From NCBI GenBank assembly GCA_905221605.1, contig CAJNDS010002435.1:343501-407500 (forward strand): 64,000 nt of DNA. The letters are read 5' to 3'. A program made the translations under genes and the position numbers. Positions 11,301 through 19,845 of this stretch are shown in pieces (the first letter of the stretch is position 1; each line of letters starts with the position of its first letter). The notes beneath the pieces are model-generated. The model searched no databases and was not told the origin of the DNA. It saw nothing but the letters and a program-made list of their open reading frames with translations. The stretch is from Symbiodinium natans (taxonomy: Eukaryota > Sar > Dinophyceae > Suessiales > Symbiodiniaceae).

Positions 11301-14300
11301 CATGCGCCGCATCGCCACCTTGAGCTGGTGGAGGCCATGGAGCTTGGCGAGGAACCAGCGGTCAATGCTGGTGAGGCGGTGGACGTCGGATACGTCCATC
11401 CCCAGCTCGAAGGCTTTGGCCATGGCCCAAAGCCGCACAGGGGTAGGGTTGCTGAGCTCCTTCTGCACTTCCCTCTCCAGCTCGGGCCCCCAGGTGCTGA
11501 CACCCCGCCGGTCCAGCTCGATCTCAAAGCGTGCCGGATCGAAGCCCGGGCTCGCCTCGTCGACCATGCGAAGGGCCTTCTGGATGGTCTCCTCAAACCA
11601 GCATATGGGCTTTTATACCCCCCAAAAGCCCCTTAAAAAGGCCCTGTATAGGGTTGATTATGGGGACTCCTTAGGGCCTAAAATCGCCCATCCTCAAAGG
11701 TCCGGCCGATGGCCATGACCTCCCCGACGCTCTGCATGGCCGAGCCGATGCGGGCATCCACGGTGGAGAACTTCTGGAGGTCCCAGCGGGGCACCTTGGC
11801 CACCACGTAGTCCAGGGACGGCTCGAAGCAGGCGGTGGTGCAGCGCGTCACGCTGTTCCGAAGCTGAATCAGGGAGGCGTGCCAGTGCTTGCAACTTATG
11901 AGGGTGTTCGGATTTGGGTGTGATGGCCTGGGGCTTGAAGATCTGCGTCATTAGTTTTCCGGCGGAAAGTATCATTAGTTTTCCGGCGGAAGTAAGGGGC
12001 AGGGTAGCCATGGGGTTGGGTCTCCGGCATCCACACCTCATAGTCAAGATTTTCACACCACGTCTCAGAACCAAAATCGCCCCATTCAGCATTCACATGA
12101 TTTCACCTTCGGGCCTGTGCCAGGTCGTGGCCCAGCGCCAGCTTGGCAGCCACGTAGGCCAAGGGATAGCCCGTGGCCTTGGAAGCCAAAGCGCTGCTGC
12201 GCGAGAGCCGGGCGTTGACCTCGATGATCCTGAACCTTTGGGGACCAAAGGAACCCTAAAAGGGTTACGGTTAGGGTTTAGGGTTTGGGATTTAGGGTTT
12301 AGGGTTGAGGGTTTCATATTATACCTTAATATGACTTACAGTATTTAGGGTCTATATGGCTCTAATTTTGGGGTTCGTTTGGTGTCCAGGGAACTGGGAG
12401 CTCTTGGGGTCCACGGCGTACTGGATGTTGCACTCGCCCACGATGCCCAGGTGCCGGATGATCTTCAGGGCACACTGCCGGAGCCGGTAGTACTCCTCGT
12501 TGTTCAGCGTCTGCGAGGGTGCGATGACGATGGACTCGCCGGTGTGGATGCCCATGGGGTCCAAGTTTTCCATGTTGCACACGGTGATGCAGTTGTCGTT
12601 CTTGTCCCGCACCACCTCGTACTCCAGCTCCTTCCAGCCCTTCAGGGACTTGTCGATGATGACCTGCGGGCTGTTCACCAGCGCCACGGTCACCAGCTTC
12701 CGGAGCTCGTTCTCATTGTCGGCGAAGCCGCTGCCCAGGCCCCCAAGGGCAAAGGCCGCCCTTACCAGCACCGGGTAGCCAATCTGCTCCGCGGCGCGGA
12801 TGGCCTCCAGCACAGAGTCGCAGCAGCAGCTCTCGGCGATCTGCTCACCGCAGGCATCCACGACCTGGCTGAAGAGGTCCCGATCCTCGGTCTTGATGAT
12901 GGCCTCGATGGGGGTGCCCAGCACCTGCACGTTGAAGCGCTCGAAGACCCTCTGCTCGTGGAGCCGTACCGCGCAGTTCAGGGCCGTCTGGCCGCCGAAG
13001 GACACGAAGATGCCGTCCGGCCGCTCCCGGTCGATGACCTTGGTCACGAACTCGGGGGTCACGGGCAGGAAGTAGACACGATCCGCCATGCCCGCCGATG
13101 TCTGCACGGTGGCGATGTTGGGGTTCATCAGCACGGACATGATACCTTGGTACCCCAGTATAACCATATTACAATAAGGGCACCCCTTTGTTGGTTGGCT
13201 CATTTATAAGGGAAAGCCCTAAACCCTAAACCCTAAACCCTAAACCCTAAACCCCAAAAAAAGGGGAAAGGGTACCACTGGGCTGCCATGATGCCGGCCT
13301 CCTTGAGAGCCTTCAGGGCCTGGCTGCCCGAGTAGTCGAACTCCCCTGCCTGGCCAATCGTCAGACCGCCGGAGCCCAGCACCAGCACCTTCCAGGGTTT
13401 AGGGTTTAGGGTTTAGGGTTTGGGGTTTAGGGTTAAGGGTTTAGGGTTAAGGGTTTAGGGTTTAGGGTTTAGGGTTTAGGGTTTAGGGGCTTCAGCACTA
13501 GCACCTTCTGGCTGGTTCTTAGGAAGGAATGGGGGAATGAGGTACCTGTATAATTACTCCCTTAACTTATATATATATGATATATATATATATATACATA
13601 TATATGTACTTAAGGCCCTAATTCCCTCATTCCCTACTAAGGACCAGGGGGGGGCCTTGCGGTAGCTCAGCGGAATGGAGTAGGGGATGGTCGTCACAGC
13701 AGTGGCCCCCGGGTCCGCGATGAACTGCAGGAACTGCTTGAAGAGGAAGTCCGTGTCCATGGGCCCGCCACAGGCCTCGGCAACCACGGCCCGGCACTTT
13801 TTTCAAAACTTGCCCTTTCAGCTCCTAGATAGGCAGTGCTCTCATGTGCTGACAGGAAAGGTGCGGATGGGATCGGACGGGGTTACTATACTCCCCTTAG
13901 AACCCTCATAACAATAGTATGTTTAATCTCCTCTTGGGTTGCATATAAACAAAAATAATTAAGATAGTTAAAAAAACTCCCAGGGGGATATAGGTTATAC
14001 TTCGTCTCTGTGCTTGCGCTTGTTTCTGGCCTCGGGGTGGAACTGGACGGAGAACCAGGGCCGCGAGCTGTGGACGATGCCTTCGTTGGTGCCATCGTTG
14101 GCATTCACCATCAAGGGCACCCAGCCTGCGGGCAGGGACTGGGCGTCCACCGCGAAGCCGTGGTTCTGCGCGGTGATGTAGCAGCGCTGCGTGCGGAGGT
14201 CCACAACGGGCTGGTTCCTACTTCATGGTCGGGACCATATGAAAGATTTAAACTTTATACTCCTTATTGGGTTTAAGTACCCTAAAAAAATATATTATAT

Positions 14301-14553
14301 ATTCCTTATTGGGTTTAAGTACCCTAAAAAATATATTATATATTCCTTATTGGGTTTAAGTACCCTAAAAAATGCAAAACGGCACCCAACTATGACAAAG
14401 GTTCATGCCGCGGTTGCCGAACTTCATCTTGAAGGTGCGCGCCCCAGCCGCCAGGGCCAGGATCTGGTTCCCCAGGCAGATGCCGAAGATCTTGGACGGA
14501 TGAGAAAACCGTAGCATGGATCCGCCCACCCCCCCCCCCCCATAAAAGAAAAA

Positions 14554-14584
<31 letters not shown>

Positions 14585-16215
14585 CATACATACATATATA
14601 ATCTCATATCACTCCAATGATCTTGCAACTCTAAATTCAAGCTTCTTGCAAAATCATTTACATATACAGCCGGGGAGTGTACATATATATATATATATGT
14701 ATAGATATATTCGTGCATGAAATTCGCACCACTTGAGCCTCCATGTGCAGCAAAGGCGCCGGCGTGTTGGGCCGCTGTTGCATCACCTGCCTCACGTGCC
14801 GGATGGTCTGCGTGCACTTGCTGGGATCGCCGGGTCCATTGCTGAGGAAGAGGCCATCAAAGTCCTCCTGGGTAAAGTCGTGATCCCAAGGCACCACTGT
14901 GAGCCGAACGCCGAGCTTTGCCAGGCAGCGGATGATGTTGTTCTTCATACCGCAGTCCACGGCCATGATGTGCACATCCTTGCGCTCGCCAGGATCGCCG
15001 AGTGCGAAGGTCTGCTTCTCAGGCCGCGAGACCTCCGCCACCAGGTTTCGCACGTTGGGGTCCTCGAAGGGGATGGTGCTGAGGTGGCTGCCTCGGCTGC
15101 CTTGCACCAGTAGCCTGCCCAACATGGCGCCCTCCTGGCGGATGATCTTCGTGATCATGCGCGTGTCCACGCCATAGATGCCGGGGACACCCTGGCTGTT
15201 CAGCCAGTCCCCGAGCGTGCGCACACAGGAATAGTGGGAAGGCTCGTAGGAGTAGTCCGAGATGACGACGGCCTTCACCCTAAACCCTAAACCCTAAACC
15301 CTAAACCCTAAACTCTAAACCCGGCCCTAACCCTAAACGGGCCTTCACATGGATGCGGTCACTTTCGAACCACCGGGACAAGCCCAGGTCATCCGGCTCG
15401 TCGGAAGGGATCCCGTAGTTTCCAACGAGGGGATAGGTGAAGACCAGGATCTGGCCCGCGTAGGACCTTAGGGGCTGAATACCCTAGCCCAAAAAAAGGT
15501 TAACCATTTGATTTGTAATAGGATTATATATATATATAGATATGTATATATATATACTGCGTGATCTATATATATACATATATAATATTGTATATAACCA
15601 ACACAGGTCAAAGGTCAACTACCCTGCCCCTAAGGGACGGGTCCGTGAGGGACTCCGGGTAGGCCACCATGCCCGTGTTGAAGACCACCTCTCCGGAATG
15701 CCCTAAACCCTAAACCCTAAACCCCAAACCCTAAACCCTAAATCCTAAACGCTAAACCCTAAACCCCAAACCCTACGTAAGCCCGTGTTGAAGACCACCT
15801 CGCCGGAGACGGAGACCGGGGCTCCGAAGGAGAAGCCTCGCTTAGAGACATGCCCTAAACCCTAAACCCTAAACCCTAAACCCTAAACCCTAAACCCTAA
15901 ACCCTAAACCCTAAACCCTAAACCCTAAGCCTGAAACCCTAAACCCTAGACCCTACAGGGAGACGAGGCCAAGGGGCCGGTCAAAACCGTCCCCGCACTC
16001 AGCTCCAAAGTCGCCTGGCGCCGGGCTTCCAGCCACTTCTGGAGGTCGCCGGCCTTCGCAAGTGCTGCCCTAAACCCTAAACCCTAAACCCTAAACCCTA
16101 AACCCTAAACCCTAAACCCTAAACCCTAAACCCTAAACCAGGGGACCTCGCAGGGCTTCGCATCCATAGGCTCCAGCACCTCAAAGTCCTGAGCGTCCCA
16201 AGCGGTGGTCGCCAT
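3442..16215 (-). CDS. Carbamoyl-phosphate synthase II (glutamine-hydrolysing), 29 exons, 3' end missing
   Basis: Makes carbamoyl phosphate from glutamine, bicarbonate and two ATP, the first step of pyrimidine synthesis. Exons, 5' to 3' on minus: 16215-16147, 16053-15978, 15836-15799, 15688-15639, 15466-15343, 15272-14733, 14490-14405, 14217-14031, 13775-13656, 13388-13295, 13145-12395, 12235-12115, 11863-11693, 11591-11259, 10983-10339, 10175-10018, 9909-9786, 9680-9630, 9513-9428, 9292-9260, 9168-9086, 8589-8501, 8048-7970, 7804-7726, 6043-5961, 5392-5332, 4239-4157, 3804-3760, 3533-3442. They sum to 4551 nt (1517 codons) with no phase conflict. Introns: 10 GT-AG, 14 GC-AG, 4 GA-AG; 26 of 28 have G after the acceptor. 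Order: glutaminase, two ATP-grasp halves, MGS-like C terminus. No aspartate transcarbamylase or dihydroorotase follows in view. The last roughly 50-70 residues are not visible. Individual edges may be off by a few bases; exons 1-2 are least certain. Confidence 0.92.
5961..10983 (-). CDS. CPS II exons 15-25: second ATP-grasp half
   Basis: Residues 921-1423. Exon 15 has [36 protein letters not shown] and [20 protein letters not shown], after a Pro/His-rich insert of about 45 residues that is not typical of the family. Exon 16 gives [15 protein letters not shown], exon 17 [18 protein letters not shown], exons 18-19 [20 protein letters not shown], exons 20-21 [16 protein letters not shown], exon 22 [17 protein letters not shown], exon 23 [17 protein letters not shown], exon 24 [11 protein letters not shown], exon 25 [19 protein letters not shown]. 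This is the half that phosphorylates carbamate. Exons here are only 33-158 nt and are separated by repeat-filled introns. Confidence 0.9.
6481..7131 (-). CDS. Hypothetical coiled-coil protein in a retroposed cDNA within CPS II intron 24
   Basis: A 216-codon frame in the same orientation as the host gene but inside its intron 24 (between exons at 7726-7804 and 5961-6043). The product is not recognised: Gln/Glu/Arg-rich with probable coiled coil around residues 45-95 ([14 protein letters not shown]) and 140-175. A second open frame, 7004-7246 minus, overlaps its 5' end, so the original reading frame may have shifted. A spliced-leader-like sequence lies 178 bp upstream in the same orientation, which suggests the segment came from a reverse-transcribed trans-spliced mRNA. 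It may be a pseudogene. Confidence 0.4.
   Translation of the reverse strand: MHREPPPQVLAASSHSMKPLAFATRPTQWILRRQSSQPETIAKQDATVQTEAEMIRRQMCETLMYGLQDKFEKVAESWRNRELNLRNQINQLQESARALGTPATANVSLRCDVDQRMHDSRPMAATASRESDAVADVRASHQFDTQQLRSEHVAARMRIKQQRREERRQALSAQKGPKASKEGVGARTSITCNACPLDSLRAVSSEPSIMWGRSGQ
7309..7326 (-). other. Relic of the dinoflagellate spliced leader
   Basis: The minus strand reads TAGTCATTTTGGCTCAAG, matching the 3' 18 nt of the conserved dinoflagellate spliced leader at 17 of 18 positions (T for C at the fourth). Genomic copies inside gene-like DNA are known to mark retroposed, trans-spliced mRNAs. It precedes the coiled-coil frame ending at 6481. Confidence 0.65.
7474..7590. mobile_element. 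Inverted-repeat element, family F, in CPS II intron 24
   Basis: Ends GGCCCAGTAACCTAGGAT and CACTACTGGGCATCC give a TGCCYAGTA-type inverted end pair. A shorter relative is at 25068-25132. Confidence 0.5.
8245..8345. mobile_element. Inverted-repeat element, family C, in CPS II intron 22
   Basis: Begins GGGGTCTCCGAAATCAGGGG and ends GATGTTCGTAAACTCCC. It has the same terminal and inner motifs (GGGTACC, GGGAATCCTACTRTT) as copies at 18973, 25914, 29010, 43589 and 56957. Confidence 0.6.
8873..8973. mobile_element. Inverted-repeat element, family B, in CPS II intron 21
   Basis: Ends AGGGGCCTTAAGAATTAGAA and TAATTCTTCCGACCCCTATA. Related copies at 29427, 42877, 51443, 53653 and 56182, in both orientations. 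Confidence 0.6.
9169..9259 (-). mobile_element. CPS II intron 20: introner-like insertion with GA donor
   Basis: A 91-bp intron flanked by GAAC on both sides; the GA of the left copy is the donor. It begins CTTGGTGGG after the duplication and ends CCGAG. Inverted ends are weak. Confidence 0.5.
9514..9629 (-). mobile_element. CPS II intron 18: introner-like insertion with tRNA-like head
   Basis: Flanked by GTGG. The minus strand begins CTTAGTGGTAGAGCAGG, resembling a tRNA D-arm and A box, and ends with a copy of the CTTGGAGGTTCATGG terminal motif seen in intergenic elements at 30.3, 34.3 and 50.2 kb. Confidence 0.5.
9681..9785 (-). mobile_element. CPS II intron 17: introner-like insertion with GA donor
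   Basis: A 105-bp intron flanked by GAGC on both sides. Inside are inverted ends CTTGGGGACC and (reverse complement) CTTGGGGCCA. Donor GA comes from the target duplication, acceptor AAG from the element end. Confidence 0.7.
9910..10017 (-). mobile_element. CPS II intron 16: introner-like insertion
   Basis: Flanked by GTGG; the minus strand begins CTTGGCACTACC after the donor repeat and ends AATAAAG before the second GTGG. Two TTTTTTTGGGG stretches lie inside. Inverted ends are weak. Confidence 0.5.
10983..13388 (-). CDS. CPS II exons 10-14: first ATP-grasp half and oligomerisation region
   Basis: Residues 431-920. Exon 10 opens with [20 protein letters not shown], the classical start of the synthetase half. 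Exon 11 (751 nt, the longest) carries [43 protein letters not shown] and the [20 protein letters not shown] segment. Exon 12 has [20 protein letters not shown], and exon 13 ACFEPSLDY and [13 protein letters not shown]. Exon 14 holds the [13 protein letters not shown] region. The ATP-grasp motifs are all present, consistent with the half that phosphorylates bicarbonate. Exon 15 (10983-10339) continues with [12 protein letters not shown]. Confidence 0.92.
12236..12394 (-). mobile_element. CPS II intron 11: introner-like insertion
   Basis: Flanked by GTTC on both sides; donor GT from the left copy, acceptor AAAG at the element end. Imperfect inverted ends share ACCAAACGAACCC versus ACCAAAGGAACCC. 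A short TTTAGGG array lies inside. Confidence 0.6.
13512..13647. mobile_element. Inverted-repeat element, family E, in CPS II intron 9
   Basis: Ends CTGGTTCTTAGGAAGGAATG and (reverse complement) CTGGTCCTTAGTAGGGAATG form imperfect terminal inverted repeats around a TA-rich centre. A relative with the same ends lies at 51699-51823. Confidence 0.7.
13656..16215 (-). CDS. CPS II exons 1-9: glutamine amidotransferase half
   Basis: Residues 1-430 of the synthase. The start is the ATG at 16215 ([10 protein letters not shown]); no targeting peptide is obvious, consistent with a cytosolic enzyme. The small-subunit landmarks are present: [20 protein letters not shown] (exons 3-4), [20 protein letters not shown] (exon 5), then the class I amidotransferase domain. 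The nucleophile is Cys304 in FGICLGNQ (exon 7), and the partner His388/Glu390 in FHPEA closes exon 8. Exon 9 carries [11 protein letters not shown] and the linker to the synthetase. The triad is intact, so the domain should release ammonia from glutamine. The first 70 residues are poorly conserved in this family, so exons 1 and 2 are supported by phase and position more than by similarity. Confidence 0.9.
14218..14404 (-). mobile_element. CPS II intron 7: insertion with GAACC duplication and 41-bp tandem repeat
   Basis: GAACC flanks the intron; GA is the donor and GTAG precedes the second copy. Inside, at about 14265-14373, a 41-42 bp unit starting CCTTATTGGGTTTAAG is repeated three times. 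Confidence 0.6.
15467..15638 (-). mobile_element. CPS II intron 4: introner-like insertion
   Basis: The intron is bounded by GTCC on both sides. Immediately inside are perfect 9-bp inverted repeats, CTTAGGGGC and GCCCCTAAG. The first GT of the left GTCC is the donor, and the element's terminal AAG is the acceptor. The interior has a TA-rich stretch and motifs (CCCAAAAAAAGGTTAACC) also seen in elements near 30.2 and 31.2 kb. Confidence 0.75.
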
Positions 16216-18972
16216 GCCTGGCACAAGCGACACATCAAGAAACCTAGGGTTTAGGGTTTAGGGTTTAGGGTTTAGGGTTTAGGGTTTAGGGTTTAGGGTT
16301 TAGGGTTTAGGGTTTAGGGACCTAGACCCTAGTAGAATCGTTGAAGTGCACTCTTTTTGGTTCAAAGGGGCTGATAAAGAGATCCTACAAACCTGAAAGA
16401 CAGGGAATCAGGGCCTATTCTGGGTCCTAGAAACTCGGACAGACCCGGCCGGGCCTTTGCACGAGGTGTCGCGGGTAGCAGCAAGCTCCACTGCTGCACA
16501 AAATGGGTTGAGCACAAACGGCTGCAAGAAAGCGTTTGGATCCACATTCTCCGTCCAGACTGCCCAAGATCGAAGCTTGCGCTCAAGAAGCCAGGTGTGG
16601 GGTTCGGGGTTTAGGGGTTTAGGGTTTAGGGTTCGAGGTTTAGGGTTCGAGGTTATAGGGAGGGTTTAGGCCAGCGCCTTTCCGCCCTTCGTTCCTCGAT
16701 GAAGCTCTCGACAGATGCAACGAGCGAATCGAGGTCGCCTGGCGCAGCTGCACCCTTGCTGTGGCACTGAATAAATTCTAGACCCAAGAGTAACCTAGGA
16801 ATAAAAGGGTGCCATTTTTGGTTTAAAGGGGATTATGAGGGAAACTCTGGGCCCTAGACTTACGGGTTCTCAGTACGGAGTTAGGGAAAGAGTTATGTCG
16901 GGTACCTAACTCCGGGAATTAAGGATCCGGCATAACCCTGCAAACCCAAATTGCTACTCTTCTAATGGGGAATTTTGAATTTTGGGAGTCCCTACTTCTC
17001 CGCTTTAGAAGAATACCAGTCCTGCGGCAAGTCCAGACCCTCCCCCTTCCCCCCCCCCCCATCTAAACTCAGCACGGATCAACCCCGGTGATTACAAGCT
17101 ACAGCTCCCAAAGATGCACGTAGAAGCAGAAAGCCATCCTAAACCCTAAGCCCTAAGCCCTAAACCCTGTGGATGCTTTCTTCAATTCAAGAAAGAGAGA
17201 GCTTTCCCATGCTCGGAGGGACTGCGGTCGTCGGGAGGCAAGCGAAGCGCCCAGCAGTCGAAGAACGGCCTTCTCACCCATGAGAGGAGGTTTCTGGATA
17301 TGTATGGCGTTTAATGAGGGTTTATAAGGTGTTACAGGCCTTGTTTAGGGTTTAACAGGGGTTTATAGGGCTTGATAGGGCTTTATGGGGTTCAATAGGG
17401 TTTAATGGGGTCTTATCGGGTTCATAGGGTGTCGGACAGTTTCCGGCATCTGGGGGTCCTTCGCTTCGTCTGCTAAGAGACTACGACTAAGGGTTGTCCA
17501 CATCCGCTGAATCTGTTTCTTACACAACAATCATGGGTTCCACTACTACCCCTCTATACTACCCCCTCCAGGTTCCCCCCTTAAGTAACCTTAATTAGGT
17601 TTAATTATCCCTAAATGAAACAACTGCTTCGGCTGCAATGGCTCCATGGTGCCAGGTATGTCGACTACGCTCACACACACACACCAAAGACCTAATCTTG
17701 AATCCATTCCAAACACCAAATGCCCCTAAAACTCCAACGTCACAGCCTTGCCCTAAACCCTAAACCCTTTTTTGCAAACTGGGCTTGCGAACTAACCCTA
17801 AACCCTAAACCCTAAGAAGCCCTAAACCCTAAACCCCATCCAGCAGGGCTGCGCCAGCCGGCGGAACTGGTCCGACGCCTCCCGGCTCGCGCCGTCGATG
17901 CCTGCGGCTGAAACAATCTGGGATTGGGAGGGGAAGGTGGGTGTTGGGGGTTAGGGTTTGGGGTTTAGGGTTTGGGGTCCGGGGTTCGAGTTTCGGGGTT
18001 TGGGGTTTGGGCGGGGAGGGAGGGAGGGAGGGGGCGGGGCCGAATTCTTATGGGTTATGCAAGCTATACAGGGCCGCGCGCATAGCTGAATGAGAATTAG
18101 GGATTAAGATTTGGGGTTTGGGGTTTCACTACAGGGCTTAGAGGGGGGGGGGGGGGGAGGCAAAAAATGTTACATTCTTATGGGTTCTGCAAGCTATACT
18201 GGGCTACATCAAATGGGCCCATAGAACTCCAAAACAAGCTTCATATCCCTGCCCAACTGCAGCGCAAGGGTGTAGGGCGTGGCGTGGCTTCGACTCGATT
18301 TCAGGCGTATGGCGTCGGGTTGACGGTTCATAGGGCAGACTGGTAGGCAGACACTGTGCCATGATGTCGAAAAGTCATCTCTCTGCACATCTCTACACGC
18401 GTGCCTGGCAGAAATACCAGCAGCGGTTTCGAAGTCGTCTCATCCGTCCCCCGACTTTGTCCTTCAAGCGTGGGGGGAGGGGCTGGGGGGGGGGGGGGGG
18501 GGGGAGGGAGGGGTTGGGGGGGGGGGGGGGGGGGGCAGTATCGTTTCACCTCGTGGGAGGGTTTCCGACGCGATAGATCCTGAAGATCCGACATAGCACT
18601 GGAGGACCTGCACTGGAAGTCAGACAAACGGTCTCTCCTGGATTGAATACACTGCTACCCTAATGCCAACCCTAAACCCTAAACCCTTGAACCCTAAACC
18701 CTTTTGTTGTCTTAACTCCAAGAGCCCCGAAAGGCTTTTGTAGCCGAGAGCTGCTCCTGGCAAGAGACCGGCGCCTGGGCGAAGGAGGTTAGGCCGGTCA
18801 AAGGTCTCCATTTGGAGCACAAAACTCTATTCTTTCATTGGACTTAGGGTTTTGGGGTTTGGGGGGGTTAGCGTGTTTTTGGGATCACAGGGTGCAAAGG
18901 ATCGTTTAGGTTGTGAAGTACGGTTGCATGTCGCCCGATAAAGGCCCGATCTGTGCCAAACCCGAACAATAT

Positions 18973-19073
18973 GGGGGTTTCCGAAATTTGGGGTACCTTG
19001 CTAGGGTCCTGCATACAAGGGAATCCTACTATTTACGGTCTATTGTAGGGGTCCCCTATTTTCGTAAACCCCC
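18973..19073. mobile_element. Inverted-repeat element, family C
   Basis: Terminal pair GGGGGTTTCCGAAATTTGGG / CCCTATTTTCGTAAACCCCC. About 100 bp, no coding capacity. Confidence 0.65.
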
Positions 19074-19654
19074 TTATTGCGCTCAAAGGTGCGGTGGAAG
19101 CTCACCGCGTTGCGTGCCGTCTTGCGCCGGGCGGTCGGGCTAGCTACGCCGACAAAGCCTCCGCGTCCAAGGGCGCAGGCTTCAAAGGAATTGGGGTTCA
19201 TCTCACATGACTCGAATCCCCTAAACCCTAAACCCTGAACCCTCAACCCCGAAACCCTAAGCCTTCGTTTGTCAGAGTGCAGAAGTTGAGACGGGCAGGG
19301 GAAATATGGTCTAGCATGTTGAATGTCCTTTGCGCCTAGCCCATAACCTCCAGGCCTGAAACCAATATTCACAACCCCTTAGCTTACGCTGGCAGCCCCG
19401 TGTGCCCCGCCGTTGGCCTTGTAGAAAGCTCCGAAAACACCGATCACCCTGACGAAAAACCCTCTGAAAAACCCTCTTCAAACCCTCTCTTTAAGAAAAA
19501 AACTCTGGTAACCAGCTTCATACCCCTCTGAAACCCTCTTGAAAACCAACTGAGCTAAAGAGGCTTCTGCTAGGTCTCGAGACTTTCTTTTGAATGAACC
19601 TGAGGTAATGCAAAGCACAAGTGAAACAAGCTCTCGCTGGCTACGGGGAATTTT

Positions 19655-19753
19655 TCTTTCTTTCTTTCTTGATTTCTCTCTCTCTCCCTCTCTCTCTCTC
19701 TCTGTCTCCCTCTCTCTCTCTCTCTTTTTCTCTCTCTCCCTCTCTGTCTCCCG

Positions 19754-19795
<42 letters not shown>

Positions 19796-19845
19796 CCTCT
19801 CTCTCTCTCTGTCTCTCTCTCTCCCTCTCTCTCTCTCTCTCTCAG
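19655..19845. repeat. CT-rich microsatellite
   Basis: About 190 bp of CTCTCT with occasional CCC, GTC and TTT interruptions. All open frames across it are low-complexity. Confidence 0.95.

Noticed and set aside
12379-13209. 276-codon plus-strand frame opposite CPS II exon 11
   Set aside because: Shadow of the conserved minus-strand coding sequence; its protein is Val/Gly/His-rich with no domain.
18483-18535. Long poly-G/poly-C runs as functional sites (also 3691-3706, 27147-27161, 32569-32583 and others)
   Set aside because: They could be real, but homopolymer length is error-prone in assemblies and no consistent position relative to genes is seen.
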